From contig CALCNX010000070.1 of NCBI GenBank assembly GCA_937899715.1, positions 19,070-83,069 on the forward strand: a stretch of DNA of 64,000 nt. The letters run 5' to 3'. Position 1 is the stretch's first letter, and each line of letters opens with the position of its first letter. Below, one piece after another: positions 1-9,046 of the stretch. Below the pieces are notes generated by a model that saw only the letters and a list, made by a program, of their open reading frames with translations, made no database searches and was not told the origin of the DNA. This DNA comes from an uncultured bacterium. GTDB taxonomy: Bacteria; Bacteroidota; Ignavibacteria; Kapaibacteriales; UBA4661. A program made the position numbers and the translations under genes.

Positions 1-1
1 A

Positions 2-199
2 AAAGGCTACATCCCAACCGTAGAAGAAGAGCCGCCGCACCCGCTCTTTTTCTTGATTTATATGCTGACAGACGGTAATCCCCTTTTGCATGAGCAAGCG
101 CTGGACACGCCACTCTGGATACTTCTCAGCTACGCAGAAACGACCATTTTACGAAACTACGACGATGGCACAAGCACTGACGGGACAACTGACACTTGA
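2..199 (+). CDS. C-terminal end of a small phage tail-region protein (5' truncated by window edge)
   Basis: The second forward frame is open from the window edge to a TGA at 197-199, giving 65 residues that end in an acidic, Asp/Thr-rich tail. It overlaps the tape measure start at 165 by 35 bases. A short gene directly before and overlapping the tape measure gene is the usual place of a tail assembly chaperone or a small tail protein. No motif identifies the family, so function rests on position only. The N-terminus and any frameshift signal lie outside the window. Confidence 0.5.
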   Translation, partial: KGYIPTVEEEPPHPLFFLIYMLTDGNPLLHEQALDTPLWILLSYAETTILRNYDDGTSTDGTTDT

Positions 200-3100
200 T
201 ATATCGGGCTTCGTAGGCGCGATACGCCAGGCTATTGACCAAGCCCGTCAGTTCGGTGTGGAGACGGGCAAGTCGCTGTCGAATATCAGCATTTCGATTG
301 ACGGAAACGCCATTAAAGAAGGCTTTGCTTCGGCAGAACGGGGCGCGAAGAAAGCTGGTCAAGATATTGGCGAGGCGGTCAGCGATGGCGTAGAACAGTC
401 GTTAGGAGGTGCAAAGACGGTATTTTCAAAGGTTTTTAATGCAAATCAACTCCGCGAGAGCGTTCTGGCAGCCACTGGTGCGCTTAATGACGTGATAAAT
501 GTTGGGAACGAATACGAATCAACACTGGCTGCGGTGGGAGCCGTTACGGGACAGTCCGGCGAGGCGCTGAACAAATTGGGAGACAGAGGACGCGACCTTG
601 CAAAACAGTTCGGTGGTAGTGCCAGTGACCAATTGAAGAGTTTTCAGGGGATTTTGTCGAAACTTGGTCCGCAGGTGGCAGACAATGCCGACGCGCTGAC
701 GCTCATGGCGACCAACGTAAATTTGCTTTCGGCGGCTTCGGGTGATGATGCGGCGACCAGCATGAATGCTATCGTGGACACCATGCTTCAACTTGGTTTG
801 GTGACAGGTGACGCGAATAAAGACGCTGCTGCGAGTACCGACGTGATGAATGCTCTGGCAGCATCAGCGAAGGTCGGTGCGGCAGAGATTCCACAAGTGG
901 CACAGTCAATGCTTCAGGTGGGTGTCGCTGCAAAGGGTGCAGGATTGGATGTTTCTTCCACGACCGCAGCAATTCAGGTCTTGGCTGTGGGTGGTAAAAC
1001 TGGCTCTGAGGCTGGTATCGCGCTTCGGAACGTGCTTGGTCTCATTCAAAAAGCGAGTGGTCCCGCAGAAGCATCATTGAAGAAAATGGGTACATCTTCA
1101 AAAGAATTGGGTGAACTTCTCACTACCAAGGGCTTGGATGCTGCTTTAGCGAAGGTGAAAGGCGGCATGGACGGCTTAGGCAGCGCTGCGGAGCGTAATG
1201 CAACGCTTATGACCATTTTCGGCACCGAAAACAGCGCAGCTGCGGGCATTTTGCTGGATAACGTCAAAACTTACAAAGATTTCAAAGCGGGGATTGAAAA
1301 AGCAGTCGGCGAAGGTGCTGCGGGCGCAGATGGTGCTGTGGCACAGGCAAATGCTCGTCTGGGGACAGCAGATGCAATTATGAAGCGTCTCAAAGCACAA
1401 GTCGAAGATGTGTTTATTGGTATCCAACAAACGCTTGGAAGCGGCGTAAGTGCTGCTATCGGTGCGGTGAATCAGCTTGCACCAACGTTGACGGGTTTGG
1501 CGGGCATAAAAGCCATTATTCCTGAAGGTGCATTCGACAGTATCAAAAACGGGGTAACAGGTGCAATACAGAATTTAGGCGGCTTGCAAGGCATTATGGG
1601 GAAATTAGGTGGTTTCGCACAATCAGCGTTTGCAGCTATCACGGGACCAATTGGTATCACGATTGCTGCTGTCGCTGCACTTGTGGCAGCGTTCATTTAT
1701 GCCTACAACAACATCGAACCATTCAAGAAATTCATTGACGACCTTGTAGCGTCTTTTCTGGCTTTTGTCAATGATGCCGGACAGAAATTTCAGCAGCTTT
1801 GGAAAGACCTCGCGCCGCTTTTATCCGAAATCATTGCACTTATCAAGACTGTTGCGGGAGTCGTTACAGACGTTTTTGTCGCAGCATTTCAAACGGTTGT
1901 GGGCGTTGTGAGCGCCGTTGTAGGATGGATTCGGCAGTTTGTTGGGGCAACCAACGAAACAAAGTCCGCTACGCAGAATGCGGGCGAATCGGTCTCTTTC
2001 CTGACACGGGCATTTGATTTCTTGCGGGTTTCGATTGAAACCGTGCGGGCGGTTGTCTCCGGCATAATTACAATGTTTCAGTCGTTCCGAAATACTGTGA
2101 GCGAGGTTGGTAATGCGCTTGCATCAGGGAATTTTGCGCAGGCTGTAGCAAAATTGGGAAATATTGGTGGTAATGCAGGTGCGGCGTTCTCCAACGGCTT
2201 CAATCAGAAAGCTGCGGAAATCTCACTCGACAAGGCGATACAAGGCGTTCAGGATAGTTTGGGCAAGGTATCGGCGGATTACAGCAAGCAGCTTGACGAG
2301 GTGAAAAAGAAACAGGGCGTAACTGCCGATGAACAAAAACGCGTGGTAAATGCCCGGCTCACCGCAGAATTACAGGCGTTACAGCAAATTCAATCGGTAG
2401 AGGGCTTGACGGTTGACCAAGGGATTCGGTTAAAGAAATTTGCCACCGAACAAGAAGCTGCTTTACGCAAAAAAGCTGCCGACGAGCTTGCCGCGCTTGA
2501 CCAAGCGGCAAATGCAAAAAGTACGCAAGACCGCGCAGCCGCTATCAAAGACGGCTATGAAAGTTTGAAAATCTCTGCCAATGACCTGCGTAAGAACGAA
2601 AGTTCATTGCTCAAAAAGCAGGTTGAGGAAGAGAAAAAAGCCATTGAACAGCGTCTCTTGAATGCCGCAACAAACAAGGCTTTGACGGCAAAACAGGCGA
2701 AAGAAATTGAAGCAATCTTGGATGCTATCGGTAAAAAAGATGGCGACAAGAAAGAGAAAAAAGACCAAGACGACCTTGCCAAACTGAAGGAGGAAAACGA
2801 AAAACGTATCGCCAAGCTGCGCCAGAGCGCGATTGACGATGAAAACCAGCGCAAAGTTCAATCGCTGGCGGATGCAAATGCAGCAGAATTGCGACTTGTG
2901 GATGAGCAAATCAGCAAGCGCAACGAGAAACTTGCGGCAGAACTCCGCGCCATTCAAACTGCAAGCGAAGCGGAAATACAGGCTATTCAGAAAAAGGCAG
3001 CAGCGGAAATCAATGCAAAAGATGATGCTGCCACACGTGAGCGTGACAACGGTAATGATTCCGAAGCGGATAAACTAGACGCTGAAGCCGCAAAACTCCG

Positions 3101-5147
3101 CGTAAAACGTGACGAAGAAGTCGCAGAAGCCCGCAAAAAGACGGAAGAGCGCGTAGAAAGCCAACGGAAGAAAATCTTGGAAAACGGCACCGAGTTTGAC
3201 CGCGAACTACTCAACAAACGCCTTCTCATCAACCAGCAGTACGAACTTGACCGGGCAAATCTGCTGGATGAAATCAAGCGGAAAAAGCGGAGCGACGAAC
3301 TCAAAACCGAACTGGATGCCGTGCGTTCACAAGCGGATTTGGTCAAGGCAAAGGACGTGGAATCTGCCGTAAAACGTGGTGAACTGAAGCGTCAGGAACT
3401 CGAAAAACAGCAAGAACTGGAACTGCTTTCGATTATCGCTAAAACGCCGCAGGCAGAAGCGCAGCGCAATCGTATCAAGCAAAAATACGCTGACCTTTTG
3501 CGGCAGGAGCAGCTTAAAACCGAGTTTGAGGCAGAAGAAGCGCGTATTCAGCTTATCGAAAATGCTTCTGAGCGGGAATTGCAGTTGTCGCTGCTGGGCT
3601 TGAAACGCAAGCGCGATGCGGAATTGGCAACTATCGGCAACAACAGCCGCGCTCGTTTGGATGCGGAATTGCAGTATCAAGAGCAGCGCTTCCAACTGGA
3701 AACCGACTATTTGCGCCGCACCAATGCTGCGGTCTCACTTTCGTACAACATCCGTGAGAAGCTGCTTTCTGCTTTCAATGACACTACCCTACAAGAGGCA
3801 GAGAAAAAGAAAGATGAGGATTTGGCAAACCTCAAAAAAGAAGAACAAGACCTCTTGAAATCGCTCAACAAGCGCGAAATTTCCTACGTGGAATACCTCG
3901 AAAAACTGGAAGCATTGAAGCAAAGGCGCGTGGAAATTGAGAAACAAGGCGCTGGTGCGACGGTGGATTTGTCGAAAGCATTCAATATCGAAGCGGGTAT
4001 TGCCAAGATGAACGAATCGCTCAAAAAGTTCAATCCGCAAGCAGCCCTTAACCGCTTGCGCCTTGGGCTTGTGGAAGCAGTGAAAGCGACCTTCACAGAA
4101 CAGCAAAAACTTCTGGATGGCACGGCAAACCGCTTGGGAACAACATATTCGGCTATCAACAATGCCCGTCTTAGAGCGGAGCAACTTTTGACCGAAAAAC
4201 TTCGTGCCGAGCAAGAAGGGCGTTTGGAAGATGCAAAGCGCATAGATGCTGAATACAACGCTGCCCGTGACCTCAGCACGAGTTTAGAAAAATCACGAAT
4301 TGAGACCCAAAGCAAACTGTACGAGCAGCTTGTGGTAACAGCCGGAGCGCAATTCACGCAGCTTATTTTGCAAGGCGAGGATGCAGGAACGGCATTGCTC
4401 AAGGTCGCCCTTGACCAACTGCAAGCAATCGTACCGCTCTTGGTGGCACAGATTTTCGGACAGTCCTTCGCGCAACTTGGTCCCATTGGTGGTGCGGTTG
4501 CGTCGGGTTTGGCAATCGCGGCGTTTCAAGGGCTTATCGCTGTGGCAAAATCAGCGCTGGGCTTCAAGGACGGTGTTGTGGATTTTGACGGTACGCAGCG
4601 CGGGCGCAGCACCCTTGCCCTGCCCAATATGGGCAGCGACCCCGACAAATACCTTATCCGCGTTGCCGACCACGAAACGATTGTACCGAAGCACCTCACG
4701 CTTAGGCACAAGGACTTGCTGCACTTCATGTTTCAAGGCGGGAACCCTCTTGATTACTACCGTCCGCAGATTCAACAAGAAATCAAGGAGACAGTACGCT
4801 ATGTGGTCGTCAATGTTCAGCAAGCGGGCGCACAGGCTCAAACGATGCTTGCACCTGTGATGAAACCGATTGCACTTTCAGCACAAAATTTTGTTGCCGG
4901 AATGCCGAATAACAGCCTTATACTGCCACCTGTGGGCAGCGCTGCTATGATGCGACAATCCGCACCGCAAACGCTGAATACAGGCGGATTGGAACGTGCC
5001 TTAGAGCGCACGACGAACCGTTTGGAGCGCGTGGAACGGGCATTGAATTTTGAGCCACATGGTAAAGTGCCGAAAGGCGAACTTTCCGTGCGCGGCGACC
5101 GCGTGGTGGCGCTTGTAGAGCGAGAAAAGAAACGGAGGACGTACTAA
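165..5147 (+). CDS. Phage tail tape measure protein
   Basis: About 1660 residues. This protein sets tail length during assembly of a long-tailed phage or phage-tail-like particle. From the ATG at 165 (N-terminus MAQALTGQLTLDISGF) it has a tape-measure-like N-terminal region. Residues about 100-400 resemble the PhageMin_Tail domain, with Ala/Gly-rich helices and repeated LAKQFGG/VGGKTGSEAG-type turns. A hydrophobic segment lies near residues 493-515. Residues about 700-1380 are a very long charged coiled coil rich in Lys, Glu, Gln and Ala. The frame opens earlier with an ATG at 90, but those 25 residues lie inside the upstream overlapping gene and do not look conserved, so 165 is preferred; neither start has a clear ribosome binding site. 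The stop overlaps the next start (TAATG), which indicates translational coupling. Confidence 0.93.
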   Translation: MAQALTGQLTLDISGFVGAIRQAIDQARQFGVETGKSLSNISISIDGNAIKEGFASAERGAKKAGQDIGEAVSDGVEQSLGGAKTVFSKVFNANQLRESVLAATGALNDVINVGNEYESTLAAVGAVTGQSGEALNKLGDRGRDLAKQFGGSASDQLKSFQGILSKLGPQVADNADALTLMATNVNLLSAASGDDAATSMNAIVDTMLQLGLVTGDANKDAAASTDVMNALAASAKVGAAEIPQVAQSMLQVGVAAKGAGLDVSSTTAAIQVLAVGGKTGSEAGIALRNVLGLIQKASGPAEASLKKMGTSSKELGELLTTKGLDAALAKVKGGMDGLGSAAERNATLMTIFGTENSAAAGILLDNVKTYKDFKAGIEKAVGEGAAGADGAVAQANARLGTADAIMKRLKAQVEDVFIGIQQTLGSGVSAAIGAVNQLAPTLTGLAGIKAIIPEGAFDSIKNGVTGAIQNLGGLQGIMGKLGGFAQSAFAAITGPIGITIAAVAALVAAFIYAYNNIEPFKKFIDDLVASFLAFVNDAGQKFQQLWKDLAPLLSEIIALIKTVAGVVTDVFVAAFQTVVGVVSAVVGWIRQFVGATNETKSATQNAGESVSFLTRAFDFLRVSIETVRAVVSGIITMFQSFRNTVSEVGNALASGNFAQAVAKLGNIGGNAGAAFSNGFNQKAAEISLDKAIQGVQDSLGKVSADYSKQLDEVKKKQGVTADEQKRVVNARLTAELQALQQIQSVEGLTVDQGIRLKKFATEQEAALRKKAADELAALDQAANAKSTQDRAAAIKDGYESLKISANDLRKNESSLLKKQVEEEKKAIEQRLLNAATNKALTAKQAKEIEAILDAIGKKDGDKKEKKDQDDLAKLKEENEKRIAKLRQSAIDDENQRKVQSLADANAAELRLVDEQISKRNEKLAAELRAIQTASEAEIQAIQKKAAAEINAKDDAATRERDNGNDSEADKLDAEAAKLRVKRDEEVAEARKKTEERVESQRKKILENGTEFDRELLNKRLLINQQYELDRANLLDEIKRKKRSDELKTELDAVRSQADLVKAKDVESAVKRGELKRQELEKQQELELLSIIAKTPQAEAQRNRIKQKYADLLRQEQLKTEFEAEEARIQLIENASERELQLSLLGLKRKRDAELATIGNNSRARLDAELQYQEQRFQLETDYLRRTNAAVSLSYNIREKLLSAFNDTTLQEAEKKKDEDLANLKKEEQDLLKSLNKREISYVEYLEKLEALKQRRVEIEKQGAGATVDLSKAFNIEAGIAKMNESLKKFNPQAALNRLRLGLVEAVKATFTEQQKLLDGTANRLGTTYSAINNARLRAEQLLTEKLRAEQEGRLEDAKRIDAEYNAARDLSTSLEKSRIETQSKLYEQLVVTAGAQFTQLILQGEDAGTALLKVALDQLQAIVPLLVAQIFGQSFAQLGPIGGAVASGLAIAAFQGLIAVAKSALGFKDGVVDFDGTQRGRSTLALPNMGSDPDKYLIRVADHETIVPKHLTLRHKDLLHFMFQGGNPLDYYRPQIQQEIKETVRYVVVNVQQAGAQAQTMLAPVMKPIALSAQNFVAGMPNNSLILPPVGSAAMMRQSAPQTLNTGGLERALERTTNRLERVERALNFEPHGKVPKGELSVRGDRVVALVEREKKRRTY

Positions 5148-5584
5148 TGGCTTTTTTCACGATAACACTTGCCTCTTCCAACACTGAAACACCTCCGGCA
5201 ACGGGCGAAACCTACAACATTCTCATTGCCGACCCGGACTTTGAAACACAAGGCGAAACGACTGAGTATCTGGGTGGCTACGTGGAAACAAGCCGCGTAG
5301 AGCGCATGGTGATTATGGTACGCTTTCTGCAATTCGCTGTGCGCGAAAATGACACACGCACCGGGCAAACCTCTTCGCACTACGCCAAGCTGCGTAAGTT
5401 GCTCCGCAAAAAACACGTTTGGATATTGGGCTGTACGACGCAGCGCTGGCAGGATGCGGGTTTTCTGGCGGAATATGACATTACGTTCCCGCTCAAAGTA
5501 GAACCTAGCGAACACTCCAAAAGTGAGCCTTCGGGCGGCTTAATGGAATACTCCGTGAAATTTTTACGGCAAGAACTATTATGA
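5147..5584 (+). CDS. Hypothetical phage tail protein following the tape measure
   Basis: 145 residues, no signal peptide and no membrane segment; mixed beta-type composition. Its ATG overlaps the tape measure stop codon (TAATG) and is preceded by GGAGG at good spacing. Its own TGA overlaps the ATG of the next gene (ATGA). The tight coupling shows it belongs to the tail module. The position after the tape measure is where distal-tail or baseplate components are usually encoded. I do not recognise a family, so a structural tail or assembly role is inferred from synteny alone. Confidence 0.8.
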   Translation: MAFFTITLASSNTETPPATGETYNILIADPDFETQGETTEYLGGYVETSRVERMVIMVRFLQFAVRENDTRTGQTSSHYAKLRKLLRKKHVWILGCTTQRWQDAGFLAEYDITFPLKVEPSEHSKSEPSGGLMEYSVKFLRQELL

Positions 5585-7437
5585 AAAATGTCATTTATCA
5601 GCATCGTTGGAAGGCTCAGAATGGCTGGCGTTACGAGCTACGGTTTATTCCCTCGGACACCGTGCCACTTGCCTCGCCCATCATCAAAAATTTCCCGCCC
5701 AATGCCATTCTGACCAGCGATTTCAAATCCACAACCGCTTTTGAAACGATACCGATTTCGCTCTACAACACGCCCGAACTGACGATAAAACTCAAGTTCT
5801 CGGCGCTTCCGAGTGAACTAAAAACGTGGATTGTTGAATATGCCACTGAAACAGGCAGCATACCGCCCTTTGTGCCGCCAGATGTGAGCGGTGGTGTTTT
5901 GGGGCTTCTTGCTCAGATTATTGCATATTTGATTTATGCTGTGCAGGTTATCGCCCAAAAACTTGGTCCCAAAGTACCGCTCTCAAACTTTTGGATTCTT
6001 TCAACGGATTTTGGTGATGAAGGTTTGTCACAGGACAATTTTACGCGGGTTTTTGAGGGAGTGCAGAAGCGCGTTCCTACCTCAAAGTTCAAAGCAAAGA
6101 AGCAGCGCGACAGCGTTGAATTGACGGTAGATATTACCGTTGTTCACGTCATCCGCGCTATTGCGGAGGCGCTCAATATGGCTGCGTTGGTGTCGCTGGC
6201 AGCATTTTTGCCGTCGTCGCTGGCGGCAGTGGCGCAAACGTACATTTACGACACATTTGTCAACGACGGCAATAGCGTACAATGGGCTCGTATGTTCAGC
6301 AATGGGCATACGTTTATGACTGTTCCTCTCCAAAATTTCCTCCTTTGGGTTCGAGATGAACTGCAAAAATGGTATAGGAAACTATCACGCGACAACGCGG
6401 CTATCTTTGCTTTTGACCTCGCAATACCGCATACATTCTATGCTCAAACTGCTGAAAGCGACAATGCGCCGATAACGGAAGTACCGTTCTCTGATTTACG
6501 GTTTATCGCTCAAATTCGGAAAACGGCGCTTGGAGAAAGCATCGGCGGCTTGCTCTCCAACGACAAAGACCACGGGTGGGGCAACGGCGATATGTTTGCA
6601 AATATGTGGGACTGGTTCAACGATTTTGCGGAAAACTTTTACCTAAAACTTGTTCTTGTGCCAACGCTGAATGAGTGCCGGACAAACACGCTTACACTGC
6701 GGTTTGGCGGGATTTTGCAGAACGTACAAGCAGCAGCACATGATACTATTGCACTCACGCAGTTTATAGACTACGATTTTGACCTTGAGCAAGGCGGGAA
6801 CACGATTCGTGCTGCAAAAAGTGATGAAATCCGTATGCCGTCCGAATCCGACCGCACCTCGACGTTTGCTGCTCAATCCGGCAGCCAGAGCGAGGTTGAT
6901 TTTGCCTGTCATTTTTTCTTGCACAATCTTCCCACAGCCAGCGCTGAAACTGCCGACGATAGCGGGCAGTTTCTACAATCGGACGGCTTCAATGTCAATG
7001 CTCTCTATCACAACAATGCAATCATATCGCAGGGTGTGACACGGATTCACGAAGTGGTAAAAGTAGGCGATGGATTGACTATTTACCCCGTTGTTGTTGG
7101 TGATTATGTGGCAAAACCGAATGCTTTTGAGGGTACGGTAAATGATGCGTACCAGTGGACGGGTTACGCAGCGCAAACGCAGGAGAAGAGCGGCTTGCCA
7201 AATGCGGTATGCCGGGCAATGCAAAAACGGTTCGGGCATCGGTATATGTCGCTTTTGACGGGAAAAATCAAGATGCGTCCTGATTTGAACGGGTTATACG
7301 TGGGCGATGTTTTCCCGTTGGATATGTCGATTGTGCCGGAGTTTGCAGCCTTTGGCAGTTATGCGGTCTTGCTCAAATGCGAGAGTGATTACAAAACAGG
7401 TCATGCCGACGTAGAATTTCTCACCATTCCCGACTAA
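5581..7437 (+). CDS. Putative tail hub / baseplate-type protein
   Basis: 618 residues, starting with a 4-base overlap with the previous gene. Residues about 100-130 include a hydrophobic stretch (GLLAQIIAYLIYAVQVIAQK), and a second apolar stretch lies near residues 190-215. The rest looks like a large soluble beta-rich protein with many aromatic and Asp/Asn residues. In long-tailed phages the second or third gene after the tape measure commonly encodes the tail hub (gp27/gp44-like) or tail-associated protein, and the size fits. No catalytic or lysozyme motif is visible. The assignment is by position and size only. Confidence 0.75.
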   Translation: MKNVIYQHRWKAQNGWRYELRFIPSDTVPLASPIIKNFPPNAILTSDFKSTTAFETIPISLYNTPELTIKLKFSALPSELKTWIVEYATETGSIPPFVPPDVSGGVLGLLAQIIAYLIYAVQVIAQKLGPKVPLSNFWILSTDFGDEGLSQDNFTRVFEGVQKRVPTSKFKAKKQRDSVELTVDITVVHVIRAIAEALNMAALVSLAAFLPSSLAAVAQTYIYDTFVNDGNSVQWARMFSNGHTFMTVPLQNFLLWVRDELQKWYRKLSRDNAAIFAFDLAIPHTFYAQTAESDNAPITEVPFSDLRFIAQIRKTALGESIGGLLSNDKDHGWGNGDMFANMWDWFNDFAENFYLKLVLVPTLNECRTNTLTLRFGGILQNVQAAAHDTIALTQFIDYDFDLEQGGNTIRAAKSDEIRMPSESDRTSTFAAQSGSQSEVDFACHFFLHNLPTASAETADDSGQFLQSDGFNVNALYHNNAIISQGVTRIHEVVKVGDGLTIYPVVVGDYVAKPNAFEGTVNDAYQWTGYAAQTQEKSGLPNAVCRAMQKRFGHRYMSLLTGKIKMRPDLNGLYVGDVFPLDMSIVPEFAAFGSYAVLLKCESDYKTGHADVEFLTIPD

Positions 7438-7438
7438 A

Positions 7439-7990
7439 ATGCCTACACAGCAAGCGGAGAAACGCCGCACAACGCAGCCTAAACACGAGGCAAAATATAC
7501 GCCACCACCAAGCAAGAATGCGCTTTCGTACAGAGGTGCGCTGACACGCTTGGTGTATTCGTACTCATCCGATGCGGTGCAATCCCCCACCGTTGCCGGA
7601 AAGACGTGGCACGACCACAATCTGAGTGTTCCTGTTGTTGACGATTCGCCGCTTGAAGAGGTAACAAATCAATCTCCGTTTGTACTCACAAGCAAAGGAG
7701 CGACGTACTACGTGCGAGTAACGGTGCGCTTTGAACCGAACCCGAATATCGGGCGGTTTCTGTTGGCGTGTCGGCGTGGCACACGAGACGCTGAAATTCC
7801 TGTTCTGGCAGTGCTGCAAAAGACCGACCCAATCACGAGCGCTGCGTACTTGGAGATGGTCATGGAAGATGATTTCTACTTTGCGAAGGATGACGAGATG
7901 CGGATAGCGCTGCGATTTTTCAATGAATCCGCCAGCAATCAGACACTCAATGTGATATTCGCACAAATTGCGGTTGCGATACTGCAATAA
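7439..7990 (+). CDS. Hypothetical phage tail-module protein
   Basis: 183 residues, starting one base after the preceding stop, so almost certainly co-transcribed. The N-terminal 40 residues are polar and Pro/Lys/Arg-rich and look disordered. The remaining part looks like a compact beta-rich domain. It is the last forward gene of the tail module and faces convergent reverse-strand genes. A minor tail, head-fibre or baseplate role is possible, but no family was recognised. Confidence 0.75.
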   Translation: MPTQQAEKRRTTQPKHEAKYTPPPSKNALSYRGALTRLVYSYSSDAVQSPTVAGKTWHDHNLSVPVVDDSPLEEVTNQSPFVLTSKGATYYVRVTVRFEPNPNIGRFLLACRRGTRDAEIPVLAVLQKTDPITSAAYLEMVMEDDFYFAKDDEMRIALRFFNESASNQTLNVIFAQIAVAILQ

Positions 7991-7992
7991 GA

Positions 7993-8027
7993 AGAGCAAC
8001 CCACTGAATTATCAAGTGAGTTGTTCT
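7993..8027. terminator. Weak hairpin between convergent genes
   Basis: Arms 7993-8000 and 8020-8027 pair over 8 bases (one G-U type mismatch), extended by a CACT/AGTG inner stem. It lies just past the stop of the last tail gene and overlaps the stop of the opposing gene. There is no good T-tract on either strand, so a termination role is tentative. Confidence 0.3.
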
Positions 8028-8272
8028 GATTTGCGGTACACTTTGTATTCAGTCATATTCCATCGTTCCTTTGGTAAGGATTGAAAGCCCCACGAATAAG
8101 TGCGAGGAAAACGACCTTCGGCGTGTTCGTTGTACTTGACAAAAGAATATTTCGCTGTGACTCTGCGAACTGTGTAAACACTTGTGCTAACGAAACTTTT
8201 GATGAGAATTTTATCACCGACTTGAATTTCATAGCCTTGTTCGGCTTCTATGTATTCTGATTTGTTGTTCAT
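8012..8272 (-). CDS. Small hypothetical protein, phage accessory region
   Basis: 86 residues from the ATG at 8270-8272. The longer frame upstream of that ATG runs through a transcription terminator and the 3' end of the neighbouring gene and is rejected. The protein is basic and aromatic-rich, with beta-type segments in the middle that could form a small SH3-like or OB-like barrel (speculative). It is the second gene behind promoter cassette 1 and follows the terminator at 8291-8323. It would therefore be transcribed only by read-through or from an unseen promoter. No family recognised. Confidence 0.55.
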   Translation of the reverse strand: MNNKSEYIEAEQGYEIQVGDKILIKSFVSTSVYTVRRVTAKYSFVKYNEHAEGRFPRTYSWGFQSLPKERWNMTEYKVYRKSEQLT

Positions 8273-8290
8273 GATATAATGCCAAGAGAG

Positions 8291-8323
8291 TAAAAGAAAA
8301 AGCCCCGCTTGTGAAGCGGGGCT
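8291..8323 (-). terminator. Rho-independent terminator
   Basis: A 10-bp perfect stem (8301-8310 with 8314-8323, AGCCCCGCTT arm) closes a 3-base loop. On the reverse strand it is followed by TTTTTCTTTT. It lies 9 bases after the stop of the gene at 8332-8592 and 19 bases before the start of the next reverse-strand gene. Confidence 0.85.
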
Positions 8324-8331
8324 ACTTGTTG

Positions 8332-8592
8332 TTATTTGAGTTTGAAGCCTACCCAGTTGCCATTTTCGTCTAATCCCCTGTTTGCAAGTTGCTGTTTTGC
8401 GATAGCTTGCAAGTCCAGTGTTCCATTGGCACAATGCAACAGCAGCCTCGTGGGAATGTCAGCGAATAAAAACCTTGGGTTGTCGGTATCACTTTCAATT
8501 TCATAGTCCGGGATTTCGTAGATGGTTCCGGCATTTTGCTCATAGAGCGGTTTTCCGATGTTGTCTTTGTGAATTACTGTTTGGCTTTGCAT
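8332..8592 (-). CDS. Small hypothetical protein, first gene behind promoter cassette 1
   Basis: 86 residues, acidic, with no signal peptide or membrane segment and no recognised motif. The start is supported by GGAG about 8 bases upstream within the conserved leader. The gene lies directly behind a promoter/operator/leader cassette that recurs 790 bp away in front of an unrelated gene. It ends at a strong terminator. This layout is typical of a phage moron or other accessory cargo gene expressed independently of the tail operon (inference). Confidence 0.65.
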   Translation of the reverse strand: MQSQTVIHKDNIGKPLYEQNAGTIYEIPDYEIESDTDNPRFLFADIPTRLLLHCANGTLDLQAIAKQQLANRGLDENGNWVGFKLK

Positions 8593-8624
8593 ATTGCATT
8601 CTCCGAAAAGTTGTTTTTGGATGT

Positions 8625-8664
8625 GAAGCCGTTTGGTGTAGTTGGTAGCTTGTCAAACGGCTTC
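8625..8664 (-). promoter_or_regulatory. Leader hairpin, cassette 1
   Basis: A perfect 11-bp inverted repeat (GAAGCCGTTTG / CAAACGGCTTC) with an 18-base loop lies at the expected very 5' end of the transcript, between promoter and ribosome binding site. It could stabilise the 5' end or act as an attenuator. Read on the forward strand it is followed by GTTTTT and could also stop antisense transcription. Confidence 0.6.
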
Positions 8665-8680
8665 GTTTTTAATTACAATA

Positions 8681-8711
8681 CAAATATACGTTACATGTGC
8701 AACGTATGCAA
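8681..8711 (-). promoter_or_regulatory. Promoter with embedded palindromic operator, cassette 1
   Basis: On the reverse strand TATATTTG (8681-8688) matches the Bacteroidota -7 consensus TAnnTTTG exactly. A TTGC (8708-8711) sits 19 bases upstream as a -33 element. The spacer holds a 22-bp imperfect palindrome (8686-8707) with ATACGTT/AACGTAT half sites; 9 of 11 positions pair. An operator in the spacer implies repression by a dimeric DNA-binding protein. Confidence 0.6.
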
Positions 8712-8749
8712 GGGAATTGTGAAAAAAAGAGAAAAATCATTTTGAAAAA

Positions 8750-8998
8750 TCAGCCTTGTTGCGGCTTTGAAGGTTTTTGTTGATGAGCGCGAATCTTTTC
8801 CAGAGCGCTGTCATAGTAGTACATTTTGACACGCCCATTTTCGACAGTTTGCTCAAAGTCCGACTCGTCTAAAATCGGTGCTTCATACCACTCAACCTTC
8901 CCCCCACGCTTGACTTCACGCCCTGTGCGGTATTGGATAAGGCGGGCTTTGGATACGCCCGTGAGTTCGATCATTTGGTTTGTGCTGTATTTTTCCAT
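8750..8998 (-). CDS. Small MerR/excisionase-like helix-turn-helix protein
   Basis: 82 residues. The N-terminal segment YSTNQMIELTGVSKARLIQY reads as a winged-helix/MerR-type recognition segment: a helix, a turn at TGVS, and a second helix with exposed Arg/Gln/Tyr. It is followed by a basic hairpin and a C-terminal helix. The size fits a phage excisionase or small transcription regulator. The start ATG lies only 14 bases after the hairpin of the terminator at 9003-9030, with no Shine-Dalgarno. Expression probably depends on read-through from the gene upstream. It is a candidate for the protein binding the two operators, but nothing in the sequence proves that. Confidence 0.6.
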   Translation of the reverse strand: MEKYSTNQMIELTGVSKARLIQYRTGREVKRGGKVEWYEAPILDESDFEQTVENGRVKMYYYDSALEKIRAHQQKPSKPQQG

Positions 8999-9002
8999 TT
9001 GT

Positions 9003-9030
9003 AGAGAGAAAAGCCCCGCTTTCGCGGGGC
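9003..9030 (-). terminator. Rho-independent terminator
   Basis: Stem 9013-9019 with 9024-9030 (GCCCCGC/GCGGGGC), GAAA loop on the reverse strand, followed by TTTTCTCTC. It lies 17 bases past the stop of the gene at 9047-9382 and directly before the ATG of the next gene. Confidence 0.85.
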
Positions 9031-9046
9031 GTTGCTGTTGCGTTAC

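Larger units (their letters stand above)
8597..8732 (-). repeat. Direct repeat copy 1: promoter-operator-leader cassette
   Basis: Bases 8597-8677 are identical to 9387-9467 (81 bp), and similarity continues at high level to about 8732/9522. Both copies point the same way and sit immediately upstream of a small reverse-strand gene. The cassette carries promoter, palindromic operator, leader hairpin and ribosome binding site. Confidence 0.9.

Noticed and set aside
3884..4486. 200-codon reverse frame inside the tape measure gene
   Set aside because: Complement of a coiled-coil coding stretch; Ser/Arg/Cys-rich with no domain.
8536..8745. Forward frames over the promoter cassettes (similar peptides at both copies)
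   Set aside because: Similarity arises from the duplicated control DNA; the frames cross hairpin and operator and lack start signals.
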